DNA of 64,000 bases from contig NZ_CP038452.1 in assembly GCF_004684245.1 (NCBI RefSeq), positions 2,156,796 to 2,220,795 on the forward strand. Direction: 5' to 3'. How positions within the stretch are numbered: position 1 is the first letter of the stretch; each line of letters opens with the position of its first letter. Source of the stretch: Thermus caldilimi (GTDB lineage Bacteria > Deinococcota > Deinococci > Deinococcales > Thermaceae). The translations under genes were made by a program, and so were the position numbers. Below are positions 1 to 8,322 of the stretch, piece by piece. Under the pieces are notes generated by a model. It saw only the letters and a program-made list of their open reading frames with translations, was not told the DNA's origin and ran no database searches.

Positions 1-28
1 AAGGTCTGCCAAAAAGGGAGGGAGAGGT

Positions 29-601
29 ATGAGGAAGCTTTTGGCGCTCGCGGCGACGTTGGGTCTAGCCTTGGCCTTGAGCCCAGAGGAGGTGTGGCAG
101 GCCCTACAGGTTCATGCCAAGGTGGCGGGCTATCTGGCCCAGGTTCGCCAAGGCCCGGTGGTGTATCAGGTGGCCTTCCGGCGCCCATGGGTGCGGATCG
201 ACTGGCTGGAGGGGCCGGACTACCTGAAGGGAAGCGCCCTCATCTCCGACGGCCAGCGGGCCTGGAGCCGTGCCCCTAAGGGGCCTTGGCAGGAAACCAA
301 GGCCACGCCTCCCGATGATCCCCTCCAGCTCCTCTTCACCGGCTTCCCGGAGGTACAGCGGGACTACGCGGTACAGGACCCCAAGGAGGAAGGGGGCCTC
401 TGGCGCTTCCTCTTGGTCAAGAAGACCCCCCCCAAGGACGACCGCCAGCCCGCGGCCTGGCGCATCGCCGTGAACCCTAAAGGGCACCTTCCCTTCCGTT
501 ATGAGGTCCTCTCCCCCTCGGGCAAGGTGCTGGCCCAAGCGGAGTACCTCAAGCTGGACCCCACCCCTCCGCCCCAGAGCCTCTTTGAGGTGAAGCCATG
601 A
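29..601 (+). CDS. LolA-like periplasmic lipoprotein-sorting protein
   Basis: 190 aa with an N-terminal hydrophobic signal sequence (about residues 1-18, MRKLLALAATLGLALAL), so it is exported. The mature part looks like the LolA/RseB beta-sheet fold of outer-membrane lipoprotein-sorting proteins: paired strands such as VVYQVAFRRPWVRIDW, then LISDGQRAWSRAP and a C-terminal LFEVKP strand. Such proteins bind acyl chains in the periplasm; a lipid-binding role here is inferred from fold only. A strong purine-rich RBS (GGGAGGGAGAGG) precedes the ATG. The stop overlaps the next ATG (ATGA), so it is translationally coupled to the MFS exporter. No lipobox Cys is seen. Confidence 0.7.
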   Translation: MRKLLALAATLGLALALSPEEVWQALQVHAKVAGYLAQVRQGPVVYQVAFRRPWVRIDWLEGPDYLKGSALISDGQRAWSRAPKGPWQETKATPPDDPLQLLFTGFPEVQRDYAVQDPKEEGGLWRFLLVKKTPPKDDRQPAAWRIAVNPKGHLPFRYEVLSPSGKVLAQAEYLKLDPTPPPQSLFEVKP

Positions 602-2067
602 GCGGCAGGCTCCTCCTGGCCCTCATGCTGGGCGTTTTCATGGGCGCCCTGGACAACGCCATCCTGGCCCCGGCCCTCCCTGCCATCGCCCAGGACCTGG
701 GCACCGGGGTGGACCGGATCACCCTGGCCTTCTCCATCTACTCGGTGTTCTACGCGGTGGCCGTGCCTATCCTGGGAAGGCTTTCCGACCTCTTGGGCTA
801 CGGCCGGGTATATGGGGTGTCCATGGCCCTCTTCGCGGGGGGGAGCGCGCTGGCGGCCCTTTCCCAGAGCCTGGAGATGCTGGTGGCCGCCAGGGTGGTC
901 CAGGCGGTGGGCGCGGGCGGGCTCTTCCCCGTGGCCCAGGCCATCGTGGGGGTGGTGGCCCCGGAGAAGCAGCGCGGGGCTTACCTGGGGCAGATCCTGG
1001 GGGTTTTCGCCCTGGGCAACGTCCTGGGCCCCAACCTGGGTGGGTTCATCGTGGAGCGGGCCACCTGGCACTGGGTCTTCTGGATCAACGTGCCCATCGG
1101 CTTTCTGGGGGTCCTCCTCCTCTCCGGGGCCGCCCTGCCCCGCCCCGCCGGGCGGGCCCCGCTGGACCTGGGGGGTGGGGTTCTGGTGGCCCTCACCTTT
1201 GGCAGCTTGGTGTTGGCCATCCAGGGCTTAGAGCGGCTGGACGAGCTGGGTTTCTTCTCCCTTCGCATCGGCGGGCTTTTCCTCCTGGCCTTGCTCTCGG
1301 GCTTGGCCCTTCTCCTCTACGAGCGGCGCCACCCGGCTCCCCTCCTGGACGTGCGCCTGGCCATGGCACCGGCCTTCTTGCCCCTCTGGCTCGTGTCCAC
1401 CCTGGTGGGCTACGCCCTCTTGGGGGGTATCGTCTTCGCTCCCCTCTATGGCCAGGTGGCCTTCTATCTCTCCCCCTTCGCCTCGGGGGCTATCCTGAAC
1501 GCCCTGGCCCTGGCCCTGGGGGCGGTGAGCGGGGCCGCGGGGGCCCTGGTGGGCCGGGTGGGGGGCAAGCGTCTGGTGGTGCTGGGGATGGGCCTCACCG
1601 CCTTGGGCCTCTTTGTGATGGCCTACCTGGCAAACGCCCTCTGGCTTCTCCTTCTCGGGCTCTTCCTCCTGGGCACGGGGCTGGGTTTGGTGCAAGGGCC
1701 CCTTTCCTACCTGGCCCTGGGCCTGGCCCCCGCGGGGAGCCAGGGCCAGGTGTCCAGCCTGGTGTCCCTTACCCGTAGCCTGGGGGCGGCGGCGGGGATC
1801 ACCGTTTCCGGGGTCCTCCTCTCCCGGGGGAGCCGGGAGCTGGCCGCCCTGAGCGCGGGGAGCCCGGTGGGGTTCTCGGGGGGGACCGGGAACCTGGCCG
1901 AGGCCCCGGCCTTTGTGAAAAGCCTCCTGCAGAACACCCTAGGGGTAGGCGTTCTGGAGGGTTGGCGGCTGGCCTTCTTGGCCGCCCTCCTGGGCTTTTT
2001 GGCTGCGTTCTGGTTGAAGGAGAGGGCCCGGGGGGCTCCTGGGGGCAGGCCCGAGCCGGTGGGTTAG
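598..2067 (+). CDS. MFS drug exporter, DHA2 (EmrB/QacA-like) family
   Basis: 489 aa, very hydrophobic, with about 14 predicted membrane segments, the count of the DHA2 group. The N-terminus (FMGALDNAILAPALPAIAQDL) carries the acidic residue of membrane segment 1, GRLSDLLGYGRV matches the segment 2-3 loop motif A, and GNVLGPNLGG matches antiporter motif C in segment 5. It is expected to expel drugs or other amphipathic compounds in exchange for protons; the substrate cannot be read. It overlaps the preceding LolA-like gene by 4 nt and is followed 9 nt later by a Crp-type regulator, suggesting one operon with local control. Confidence 0.88.
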   Translation: MSGRLLLALMLGVFMGALDNAILAPALPAIAQDLGTGVDRITLAFSIYSVFYAVAVPILGRLSDLLGYGRVYGVSMALFAGGSALAALSQSLEMLVAARVVQAVGAGGLFPVAQAIVGVVAPEKQRGAYLGQILGVFALGNVLGPNLGGFIVERATWHWVFWINVPIGFLGVLLLSGAALPRPAGRAPLDLGGGVLVALTFGSLVLAIQGLERLDELGFFSLRIGGLFLLALLSGLALLLYERRHPAPLLDVRLAMAPAFLPLWLVSTLVGYALLGGIVFAPLYGQVAFYLSPFASGAILNALALALGAVSGAAGALVGRVGGKRLVVLGMGLTALGLFVMAYLANALWLLLLGLFLLGTGLGLVQGPLSYLALGLAPAGSQGQVSSLVSLTRSLGAAAGITVSGVLLSRGSRELAALSAGSPVGFSGGTGNLAEAPAFVKSLLQNTLGVGVLEGWRLAFLAALLGFLAAFWLKERARGAPGGRPEPVG

Positions 2068-2076
2068 GGGGTGGCC

Positions 2077-2664
2077 ATGCGGACCCTTGCCCGAGGCGCT
2101 GCCGTGTACCGTTCGGGGGACGGGGGGGATACCCTCTACCGCCTGGAGTCGGGGCTGGTGCGGGTGGTGGAGCTGTTGGCGGACGGCCGCTTCCTCACCC
2201 TACGGCACGTGCTACCGGGGGACAACTTCGGGGAGGAGGCGTTGGAGGGGAAGCGGTACCGCTACGCTGCCGAGGCCATGACGGAGGCGGGGGTGCGGGG
2301 GTACGACCCACAGGGGATGGGGCCCGAGGAGCTCCGGCAGGTGGCGCGGAACCTGGCCCGGCAGATGCGGCGGGTGCAGGCGTACGAGACCCACCTGCAG
2401 ACGGGGGAGCTTCGGGCGCGGATTGCCCGGTACCTGCTCTTCCTGGTGGACACCCCGGCCTGCTTCCGGGACCAAGGGGGGCTTTATGTGGTGGTTTCCC
2501 ACGAGGCCATCGCCCAGGCCACCGCTTCCACCCGGGAGTCGGTGTCCAAGGTGTTGTCCGACCTGCGGCAGGAGGGGCTCATCGCCACCGCCTACCGCAA
2601 GGTGTACTTGCTTCGGCTTGGAGCCCTCGAGGAGGAGGCCCAAGGCGCCTTGGAGGCCGCCTAG
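2077..2664 (+). CDS. Crp/Fnr-family transcriptional regulator
   Basis: 195 aa from the ATG at 2077; a GTG two codons upstream (2071) is possible. The N-terminal half is a cNMP-binding jelly roll (LYRLESGLVRVVELLADGRFLTLRHVLPGDNFGEEAL). A dimerisation helix follows (about 85-115), then a winged helix with recognition region SHEAIAQATASTRESVSKVLSDLRQEGLI (about 150-178). No cysteine cluster of the Fnr iron-sulfur type is present, and the phosphate-cassette Arg of true cAMP receptors is not obvious. The effector is therefore unknown; Thermus has several Crp paralogues, some effector-independent (SdrP). It is probably cotranscribed with the MFS exporter and converges on the hydrolase gene, whose stop overlaps its last bases. 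Confidence 0.88.
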   Translation: MRTLARGAAVYRSGDGGDTLYRLESGLVRVVELLADGRFLTLRHVLPGDNFGEEALEGKRYRYAAEAMTEAGVRGYDPQGMGPEELRQVARNLARQMRRVQAYETHLQTGELRARIARYLLFLVDTPACFRDQGGLYVVVSHEAIAQATASTRESVSKVLSDLRQEGLIATAYRKVYLLRLGALEEEAQGALEAA

Positions 2665-3920
2665 CGCCCCTCCAGGTAGTCCAAGAGGGCCCGGGCGGTC
2701 CGCCCCTCCCGTTCCGTGAGGAGGTCCAGGTGGGTGAGGTTGGGCAGGATTGCCGCGCGGGCGGGGGTGTTGGGGAAGGTTGCCCCCAGGCGGAAGTCCT
2801 CGGGCCGTGTCAGGAGCCCCCGCCCCGCCCCCAGGGCCAGGACGGGGTAGGGGAGGGGCCTGGGCTTGAGGTCTTCGGCCACCAAGGGGTAGCCCGCCAC
2901 CTCCAGGAGGAGCCGGTAGGGGAAGTACCACTCGGAAAACCCGGTCTCCGGCCGGGCGAAGGCCAAGAGGAAGGCCCTGGGGTCCGTGGCCTCCCCCGTG
3001 TCCCACCACTCCACCAGCCTGCCCCTGGGCCCCCGCACGGTGAGGACCGGCCGCCCCTGGAGGAGGCCCAGGAGGCTAAACCCCTCCCGGGCCCAGGCCC
3101 GGCCCACGCTCACGCTGAAGATGGGGAAGAGGCTGTAGTGGTCGTCTACCCGCAGGAGGGCCCGGGCCTCCCGGGTGGCCCGGTAGGGGCCGAAGGGTAC
3201 GGGCTCCAGGGGGCGCTTGGCCGCCAGGAAGGCCTCGGCCTCCGCCAGGGCCAGGTCCTGGGGCCCCAGGAAGGGCAGGCGGAAGACGGGGTCAGCCCGG
3301 CCCTGGAGGAGGTCCTCCAGCCCGGGGAAGCGGCCAAAGGGGGTGGAAAGCCCCCTCGCCAGGGTCTCCCGGTCCACCTCCCGGCCGATGGCCCCCTGGG
3401 CGAGCCGCAGGCTCCCGTCCAGGAGGACAAGGCCCCGGAGCTTCTCCCCGTGGCGGAAGGCGTAGAGGGTGGCGAGGCTCGCCCCCAGGGAGTGCCCCGC
3501 CAGGACCACGGGGGCCCGCTTGCGGGCGGCCTCCACCGCCAGGTCCAGGTCCTTCAGGTGCACCTCCAGGCCCCAGTCCCGGAGGGGGGAGAGGTCGGGC
3601 TCGGGGAGGCTTTGGTAGTAGGCCAGGGGGTCTTGGGCCAGGAAGCCCCGGCGGTCCTCGAGGCCGTTGGCCCGCCGTTCCCAGGCCCAGACCTCCAGCC
3701 AGGGGGCTTCCCGCCGCAGGTGCTCGGCCAGAAGGGCGAAGTTGGTGCTCCCCCCCAAAAGGCCCGGCACCAGGAGGAGCACCGCCTTCGGGGCCTCCGC
3801 CTCGTAGACCAGGGCGTAGCTCTGGTCCAGTTTCGGCCAGCCCGTGGGGGCTCCCGAGAGGGCCCGGTACTCCTGGGCCAGGGCCAGGCCCAGGGAGAGG
3901 AGGAGGGCGAGGGCCCGCAT
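2661..3920 (-). CDS. secreted alpha/beta-hydrolase (lipase/esterase-like)
   Basis: 419 aa from the ATG at 3920, chosen because it begins a clean signal peptide (MRALALLLSLGLALAQ); the open frame upstream of it is antisense to the next gene. The core has the alpha/beta-hydrolase order: a strand and oxyanion region (VLLLVPGLLGGSTNF, about 50-65) and the nucleophile elbow GHSLGAS with the catalytic Ser at about residue 146. The acid and final His cannot be assigned with certainty, although NLTHLDLL near the C-terminus is a good His candidate. It resembles secreted lipases or esterases; the substrate is unknown. It lies downstream of the R2lox and methyltransferase genes on the same strand. Confidence 0.75.
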   Translation of the reverse strand: MRALALLLSLGLALAQEYRALSGAPTGWPKLDQSYALVYEAEAPKAVLLLVPGLLGGSTNFALLAEHLRREAPWLEVWAWERRANGLEDRRGFLAQDPLAYYQSLPEPDLSPLRDWGLEVHLKDLDLAVEAARKRAPVVLAGHSLGASLATLYAFRHGEKLRGLVLLDGSLRLAQGAIGREVDRETLARGLSTPFGRFPGLEDLLQGRADPVFRLPFLGPQDLALAEAEAFLAAKRPLEPVPFGPYRATREARALLRVDDHYSLFPIFSVSVGRAWAREGFSLLGLLQGRPVLTVRGPRGRLVEWWDTGEATDPRAFLLAFARPETGFSEWYFPYRLLLEVAGYPLVAEDLKPRPLPYPVLALGAGRGLLTRPEDFRLGATFPNTPARAAILPNLTHLDLLTEREGRTARALLDYLEGR

Positions 3921-3964
3921 GCTCCCATCTTGCCAGAGGGGGCGGGAGGGGTTTGCGGGGGGGC

Positions 3965-4840
3965 TTACAGGCCCGAAAGGGCCCGGACTCCTAGGGTCCT
4001 GGCCCGCTCCAGGACCCGCAGCCGGTGCTGAAGCTGCCCCGAGGCGTAGGCGAAGAACTCCTCCGGGGTAAGCCCCAGGGGGGCCCCGTCGGGGTAAGCG
4101 GCGAAGAGCTCCCCCACCACCCCCATGGCCTCGGGGAGGAGGAGGGCCAGGCGGCCTTCCACCACCTCCCAAAGCCCGGGGTCTGCCTCCAAGTGGCGGG
4201 CGATGAGGTAGAGGCCGTAGGCGATGTGCCGGCTTTCGTCCTCCCTCACCCGGGCGATACCCTCCAGGGTCGCGGGCATGGCCCGCTCCGCCTCCCCAAG
4301 CCGTTCCGCCAGGCGGGAGAAACCCTGGTAGCCGGTTTCCGCCAATACCCCCTCCACCACCACGTTGTAGGTGAGGGCCGCCGTCACCTGGGCCTCGGGG
4401 TTCCCATCCTCCCAGAGGCGCTCCATGGCCTCGGGGAGGAGTTCGCCGAAGAGGCGGCGGTAGTGGGGACCGTGGTAGCGGGCCAGGCTTCCCTTGCGCC
4501 CCGCCACCTCCTCTAAGAAGCGGGCGAAGAACTCCACGTGCTTGGCCTCTTCCAGGAGGAAGGTGGTCAGGTACATCTCTTCCTCCAGCCGCCCTTCCCG
4601 GGCTATCGCCCCCAGGAGGGGCAGGAGGTCCAGGGTCACCGCCTCCTCTCCCCCTAGGAACAGGCTTGCCAGGCGCAAGAGGAGGTCCTGGCCCTCAGGA
4701 GGGAGCTGCAGGAAGGTCCTCCGGTCCTCTTGGAAGTCCAAGGCGGCAGGGTCCCAGAAGCGCCGTTTGGCCTTGTGGTAGAGGCGCAGGGGAAACCCCG
4801 CCTCGAGGCCCCTTTCCACCGCGCGGAAACCGACACGCAT
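3965..4840 (-). CDS. R2-like ligand-binding oxidase (R2lox), Mn/Fe ferritin-like protein
   Basis: 291 aa, all-helical, of the ribonucleotide-reductase-R2-like superfamily. The metal ligands fall where the R2lox family has them: Glu65, Glu98 and His101 (EEAKH), Glu163 (VVEGVLAETGY), Glu202 and His205 (EDESRH). Val68, three residues after Glu65, and Tyr158, five before Glu163, occupy the positions that form the Val-Tyr ether cross-link in characterised R2lox proteins. The group binds a Mn/Fe cofactor and a long-chain fatty acid; its physiological reaction is not established. An AGGAGG RBS precedes the start. It sits 16 nt downstream of a methyltransferase gene and upstream of a secreted hydrolase. 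No ribonucleotide-reductase large subunit is nearby, which argues against a true NrdB. Confidence 0.9.
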   Translation of the reverse strand: MRVGFRAVERGLEAGFPLRLYHKAKRRFWDPAALDFQEDRRTFLQLPPEGQDLLLRLASLFLGGEEAVTLDLLPLLGAIAREGRLEEEMYLTTFLLEEAKHVEFFARFLEEVAGRKGSLARYHGPHYRRLFGELLPEAMERLWEDGNPEAQVTAALTYNVVVEGVLAETGYQGFSRLAERLGEAERAMPATLEGIARVREDESRHIAYGLYLIARHLEADPGLWEVVEGRLALLLPEAMGVVGELFAAYPDGAPLGLTPEEFFAYASGQLQHRLRVLERARTLGVRALSGL

Positions 4841-4856
4841 GCTTGCCTCCTTGGCC

Positions 4857-5573
4857 TCAGCTTACCTCGGCCTGCAAAAGGGCCAGGGCCCCCCGCCGCT
4901 CCAGGCGGGGGTGGAAACCTACCCCTTCCAAGAGGCCGAGGAGCGCTGCCTCCCCGGGGCGGAACAGGCCGAGGGTGGGTCCCGGGCCCAGGAGGAGCAT
5001 CCCGAAAAGCCGCCCCCCCGGCCGGAGCACCCGCCGGGCTTCCCGGGCCGCCTCCAGGGGGTCTAGGAACTCGTTCCAGGTGGGGCCGATGGCCACCCCT
5101 CCGAAGACCCCTTCCCAAAAGGGGAGCCGCTCCCCGTGGCCCAGGAGGTAGGCCCCAGGCCGCCGCCACCGGGCCACCCGCAGGAAGGCGGGGGAGGGGT
5201 CCAGGCCCACCGCCTTTTCCCCCAGGGCCTCCCGGTAGACCCCGGTGCCCGTGCCCACGTCCAGGAAGGGCCCCCCGGTGGGCCCAAGCCAGTCCCGGAG
5301 CCGGGCGAGCTCCTCCCGGAAGGAAATCCTGCCCCCGGAGAGGAGGCCGGTGGAGCGCCGGCGCCAGGCGTCGTAGAAGAGGGGGATGGGGGGAAGGCGG
5401 TTGACGAGCCAGAGGTGGGGCCGTTCCCGCCCCGCGCGGAGGTCCAGGAAGCCTCCCCGGAAGGGGTAGCGGGCCCCGCAGGCGGGGCAGCGGGCCTCCC
5501 GCCCCACCTCCAGCCCGCCCCGGCACCGGGGGCAGGCCAGAAGGGGGCAGAGCCAGGGGGGAAGGGGTTCCAT
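4857..5573 (-). CDS. class I SAM-dependent methyltransferase with N-terminal zinc ribbon
   Basis: 238 aa. The N-terminus has two CxxC pairs (CPRC and CPAC, about residues 14-34), a small Trm112/RlmA-like zinc ribbon. The catalytic domain has SAM motif I FLDVGTGTGVYREALG (about 103-118), the acidic post-I segment AVGLDPSP, and the late strand RRVLRPGGRLFGMLL. It methylates an unknown substrate, possibly RNA or a lipid or quinone-type small molecule; the zinc ribbon is compatible with either. It is the first gene of an apparent three-gene run with the R2lox and secreted hydrolase genes. Confidence 0.78.
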   Translation of the reverse strand: MEPLPPWLCPLLACPRCRGGLEVGREARCPACGARYPFRGGFLDLRAGRERPHLWLVNRLPPIPLFYDAWRRRSTGLLSGGRISFREELARLRDWLGPTGGPFLDVGTGTGVYREALGEKAVGLDPSPAFLRVARWRRPGAYLLGHGERLPFWEGVFGGVAIGPTWNEFLDPLEAAREARRVLRPGGRLFGMLLLGPGPTLGLFRPGEAALLGLLEGVGFHPRLERRGALALLQAEVS

Positions 5574-5622
5574 GGGACAAGAGGAAGTCCCCCGGAGGGC
5601 CCGGGGGACCAGCGGCCTCTGC

Positions 5623-6288
5623 TTAGCGGTTCCCGCCCAGGGTGGCCGCGTCCACCACCGGCACCACGGTGAGGGTGCCCCCCTGGACGCTCCCCACCGC
5701 GAAGACGGTGTAGGTCTTGCCGCTTTCCAGCACCACCCCGGGAAGCTCCAGGGCCACGGTGGTGGTCCCCGCCACCCGGACCTCGAGGTCGTACCGCCCC
5801 GCGGGCACCACCAGGTACTGGCCCGCCCGGGGGAAGGGGAGGTTGCTGAAGAGCACCGGACCCCCCTTCACCGCCACGTCCACCGCCGGGACATCGGGGG
5901 AGGTGTGCACCACCCTAACCCGAGCGTAGCCCGCCCGGGGGAAGAGGCCGGCTAGGGCGTCCGTGTAGACTTGGGGCCGGATCTGGGCCAGGAACCCGAT
6001 GGCGGCCACGGTGTAATAGGCCCCATCCTTCAGGTCCAACTCGGCGTCGATCACCACCGGGGCGTCCTGTCCTGCAGGCACCACCTGCACCCGCACCTTG
6101 GCCGCGGGCAGGAGGAGGTAGGGGGTTACCTGTTTGAAGGCCAGGTTGGTGATGGCCCGCTGGCCGTTCACCAGGATGTCCACCGCTGGGGCGTCGGGGG
6201 AAAGGTGGGCTACCCGCACCATCGCCCCTTGGGCCAAGGCCAAGCCACCAACCGCGAGCGTTAGCAAAAAGCCGAGAAATCTTTTCAT
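5623..6288 (-). CDS. exported protein with two DUF4397 domains
   Basis: 221 aa with a signal peptide (MKRFLGFLLTLAVGGLALAQ). Two tandem repeats of the DUF4397 type follow: AMVRVAHLSPDAPAVDILVNG (about 22-115) and ARVRVVHTSPDVPAVDVAVKG (about 118-205), each a run of beta-strands. The family is extracytoplasmic and found in many bacteria; its function is not defined. A GGGAGGT RBS lies 6 nt before the ATG. It is separated from the methyltransferase gene by 49 nt on the same strand, so cotranscription is possible. Confidence 0.85.
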   Translation of the reverse strand: MKRFLGFLLTLAVGGLALAQGAMVRVAHLSPDAPAVDILVNGQRAITNLAFKQVTPYLLLPAAKVRVQVVPAGQDAPVVIDAELDLKDGAYYTVAAIGFLAQIRPQVYTDALAGLFPRAGYARVRVVHTSPDVPAVDVAVKGGPVLFSNLPFPRAGQYLVVPAGRYDLEVRVAGTTTVALELPGVVLESGKTYTVFAVGSVQGGTLTVVPVVDAATLGGNR

Positions 6289-6851
6289 GCTTTACCTCCC
6301 GCTTTAAGTTTAGAGAGGGTTTGCCTGTGGAAATTTTGTCCAGCATACGAATATCCGGTTCCAAGGGGGGCAGTGGCCGAGGGGCCGTCCTCCAGTTCGT
6401 CCTCCACTAAAGGAGCCATTCCCCTCAAGCCGCCCTTTTCCCACGCTCATAAAGGGACGAGGCCTCCTTAAGGGAACCCTGCAGGAAGGGCAGTTCCCGC
6501 CTTGCGGTCAGCCCCTCCGGGGTGAGTACCAGGGCCTCCACGGGCACGGGTGCCTTTCTACTGGGCAGAAGCTTTTGGGAGTGGTAACAGATGTGGTTCA
6601 CGAGGGGACATTTGGGGTAGGGGCCCCAAAGAGGCCAACCTTGGCTGGCGGGGAGGTAGGAGGTGGAGACGGTCTTTGGTGTGCTGAAGGCCGATGGGGT
6701 TGGTGGAGGCGGTGAGGAGACGCCCCCGTCCTGCCCGGGTGGAAGGCGGTCCGGAAAGGAGCGTGGGCTCATAGGCTTTTCCATCCCGAGCGCTGCCTCT
6801 ACGGGTTCTTCCTTTTGTGAACCTCGAGGCGATTGGCCTTACCATGAGGGC
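6289..6851. other. 563-bp stretch without a convincing intact gene
   Basis: No complete gene is recognisable. The part next to the DUF4397 gene (6290-6360) is AT-richer and probably holds its promoter. On the minus strand the frame ending at 6425 (roughly 6640-6425) has G/C-rich third positions over its last 40 codons (VPVEALVLTPEGLTARRELP), as in real Thermus genes. It reads as a decayed or truncated 3' gene end of unknown family. No terminal inverted repeats were found around it. Together with the adjacent toxin-antitoxin pair this looks like accessory DNA. Confidence 0.4.
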
Positions 6852-6986
6852 ATGACCGGGGTGGAAATGGACTACTGGACCAAGTGGGCTTTGGCCCTGG
6901 CGTACCCCTTGGCCTTCCTCCTTTTCGCCTCCAGCCTGGCGGAGTTCTGGGCCTGGCTGGACGAGAGGGAGCGCCGGGGGCGTTGA
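6852..6986 (+). CDS. small membrane protein, hypothetical
   Basis: 44 aa from the ATG at 6852 (a second ATG at 6867 is possible). It would be a single-pass membrane protein: a helix of about 22 residues (WALALAYPLAFLLFASSLAEFW) followed by a charged tail (LDERERRGR) likely to stay in the cytoplasm. Amino-acid composition and G/C-rich third positions support coding, but it is short, unrecognised and lies in a gene-poor area. Confidence 0.4.
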   Translation: MTGVEMDYWTKWALALAYPLAFLLFASSLAEFWAWLDERERRGR

Positions 6987-7134
6987 GGGAGAAGCGGGTT
7001 CTCTGGCCTAGAGCCCAGGTCCACAAGTGGCGGAGGAGGCCCTCTAGGCCTCACCAGGTTTTGGAAGACCCGTGGGCTCTGGTTCTCCTGCGCCGGGTGC
7101 TGGGGTTTTCCACCTCCTGGGGCAGCATTGCATC

Positions 7135-7476
7135 TTACCCGAGTCCGAGGTGCTCCCGGAGGCGGGCATCAAGGGCCTTCTTGAGGTGAGGGGGTAGGCT
7201 GCCCAAACCCCGCAGGATGCGCCTGCGGTGGATATGCCTCAGAAGCTGCACCTGGGCTTTGCTGTCTCGATCCAACCCCGTCTCTTGGGCGGGAAGGAAA
7301 AGCTCAAAGGGATACACCCGGATCACGTTGGAGGTAAGAGGCACCACCACTACCACGGGGGAAAGGGCATTGGCGATGTCGTTGGTCACCAGAATGGCCG
7401 GGCGAACCTTGGCCGCCTCTCCCGGCCTTCCTGGATCAAAATCCACCAGGAGGATATCGCCCCGTCTCAGCTCCAA
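7135..7476 (-). CDS. MazF/PemK-family mRNA interferase toxin
   Basis: 113 aa. The N-terminus RRGDILLVDFDPGRPGEAAKVRPAILVTND and the strand VVVVVPLTSN are typical of the MazF/PemK SH3-like barrel, an endoribonuclease that cleaves mRNA at short motifs. The conserved Arg after GxEAxKxRPA and the Ser/Thr of PLTSN are present, so it is probably active. It overlaps the 3' end of the upstream ribbon-helix-helix antitoxin gene by 10 nt, the normal antitoxin-toxin order. Confidence 0.88.
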   Translation of the reverse strand: MELRRGDILLVDFDPGRPGEAAKVRPAILVTNDIANALSPVVVVVPLTSNVIRVYPFELFLPAQETGLDRDSKAQVQLLRHIHRRRILRGLGSLPPHLKKALDARLREHLGLG

Positions 7477-7706
7477 GGAGATTCCTCCAAGGTTTCCCGC
7501 AGGCCCGAATCTATCCAGGGGTCTTCTTGGAAGTCGGGATCCTCAGCCAAGGCCCGGTAGCCTTCCCTTAGTTCGGACTCGCGCAGGCGCTTCAGGGCCA
7601 GGGCGAAGACCTCGCTCCGGGAAATGCCCAGTCGCTGGCGCACCTCCTCAGCGTATTGGGCCAGTTCTGGGCTCAGGCTCACCGTGAATCGCGCCAAAGT
7701 CTTCAT
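7467..7706 (-). CDS. ribbon-helix-helix antitoxin for the MazF-like toxin
   Basis: 79 aa from the ATG at 7706; an ATG three codons upstream (7715) is also open. The N-terminal strand and two helices (KTLARFTVSLSPELAQYAEEVRQRLGISRSEVFALALKRL) fit the CopG/MetJ ribbon-helix-helix DNA-binding fold. The acidic C-terminal tail (AEDPDFQEDPWIDSGLRETLEESPWS) is of the kind that wraps and blocks a MazF toxin. It should autoregulate the pair. The overlap with the toxin gene indicates coupled translation. Confidence 0.82.
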   Translation of the reverse strand: MKTLARFTVSLSPELAQYAEEVRQRLGISRSEVFALALKRLRESELREGYRALAEDPDFQEDPWIDSGLRETLEESPWS

Positions 7707-7922
7707 ACCAATCATCTTACTTCAAGAGCAACTGGACTTTCCCCTAACACCCTCGCTTCCCTTGTGAAAGTTGCTAGCCTGAGAAGAGGCTCGCATGGCC
7801 CTAGAGGAGCAAGATCTTCTCGAAGAATCGCATACCCATTGCAGGATCCAAGGTGACCCCGCGAGGGCGGAGGGTGCCCATGGCCTGGCCAACCGGTGCG
7901 CAAAGCTTAGTAGCATAGGGCC

Positions 7923-8246
7923 ATGATCCTGACCACCACTTCCCTGGTTGAGGGGCGGCGCGTGGAGCACTACCTGGGCATCGTCTTTGGGGAGGCCATT
8001 GTGGGGGCCAATATCTTCCGGGACCTCTTCGCTTCCATCCGGGACATCGTGGGTGGGCGGAGCGGGGCCTACGAGGCGGAGCTTCGCCGGGCCCGGGAGC
8101 TGGCCCTGGAGGAGTTGGCGGAGAATGCCCGCCGCCTGGGGGCGGATGCGGTGCTCGGCATCGACGTGGATTACGAGGTGCTGGGCCAGGGGAACTCCAT
8201 GCTCATGGTGACGGCAAGCGGTACAGCCGTAAAGCTGGCGCCGTGA
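7923..8246 (+). CDS. YbjQ/UPF0145-family protein
   Basis: 107 aa; the whole protein is one YbjQ-type domain: [46 protein letters not shown], then [20 protein letters not shown] and the C-terminal [10 protein letters not shown]. The family forms a pentameric ring and is annotated as heavy-metal-binding on weak evidence. Its location beside the copper island is suggestive only. A TAGCAT box about 6 nt before the ATG suggests a leaderless mRNA. Confidence 0.9.
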   Translation: MILTTTSLVEGRRVEHYLGIVFGEAIVGANIFRDLFASIRDIVGGRSGAYEAELRRARELALEELAENARRLGADAVLGIDVDYEVLGQGNSMLMVTASGTAVKLAP

Positions 8247-8277
8247 TCGTGGCGGTTGGTGAGGTTTGGCCTACAAA

Positions 8278-8298
8278 GCCAGGGGCAACGCCCCTGGC
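8278..8298. terminator. bidirectional hairpin between ybjQ-like gene and DUF3060 remnant
   Basis: Perfect 9-bp stem GCCAGGGGC / GCCCCTGGC with a 3-nt loop. It lies just after the YbjQ stop on the plus strand and after the remnant gene end on the minus strand. No clear U-run follows, so efficiency is uncertain. Confidence 0.5.
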
Positions 8299-8322
8299 TT
8301 GCGGTTCCACGTGAAGAACAAC

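Noticed and set aside
1962-4031. 689-aa open frame on the plus strand
   Set aside because: It crosses the crp gene in another frame and runs antisense to the alpha/beta hydrolase; Gly/Pro/Arg-rich composition of a GC-rich shadow, no domains.
3965-4840. Ribonucleotide reductase beta subunit (NrdB)
   Set aside because: No NrdA gene nearby, and Val68/Tyr158 positions fit R2lox; the protein is shorter than usual NrdB.
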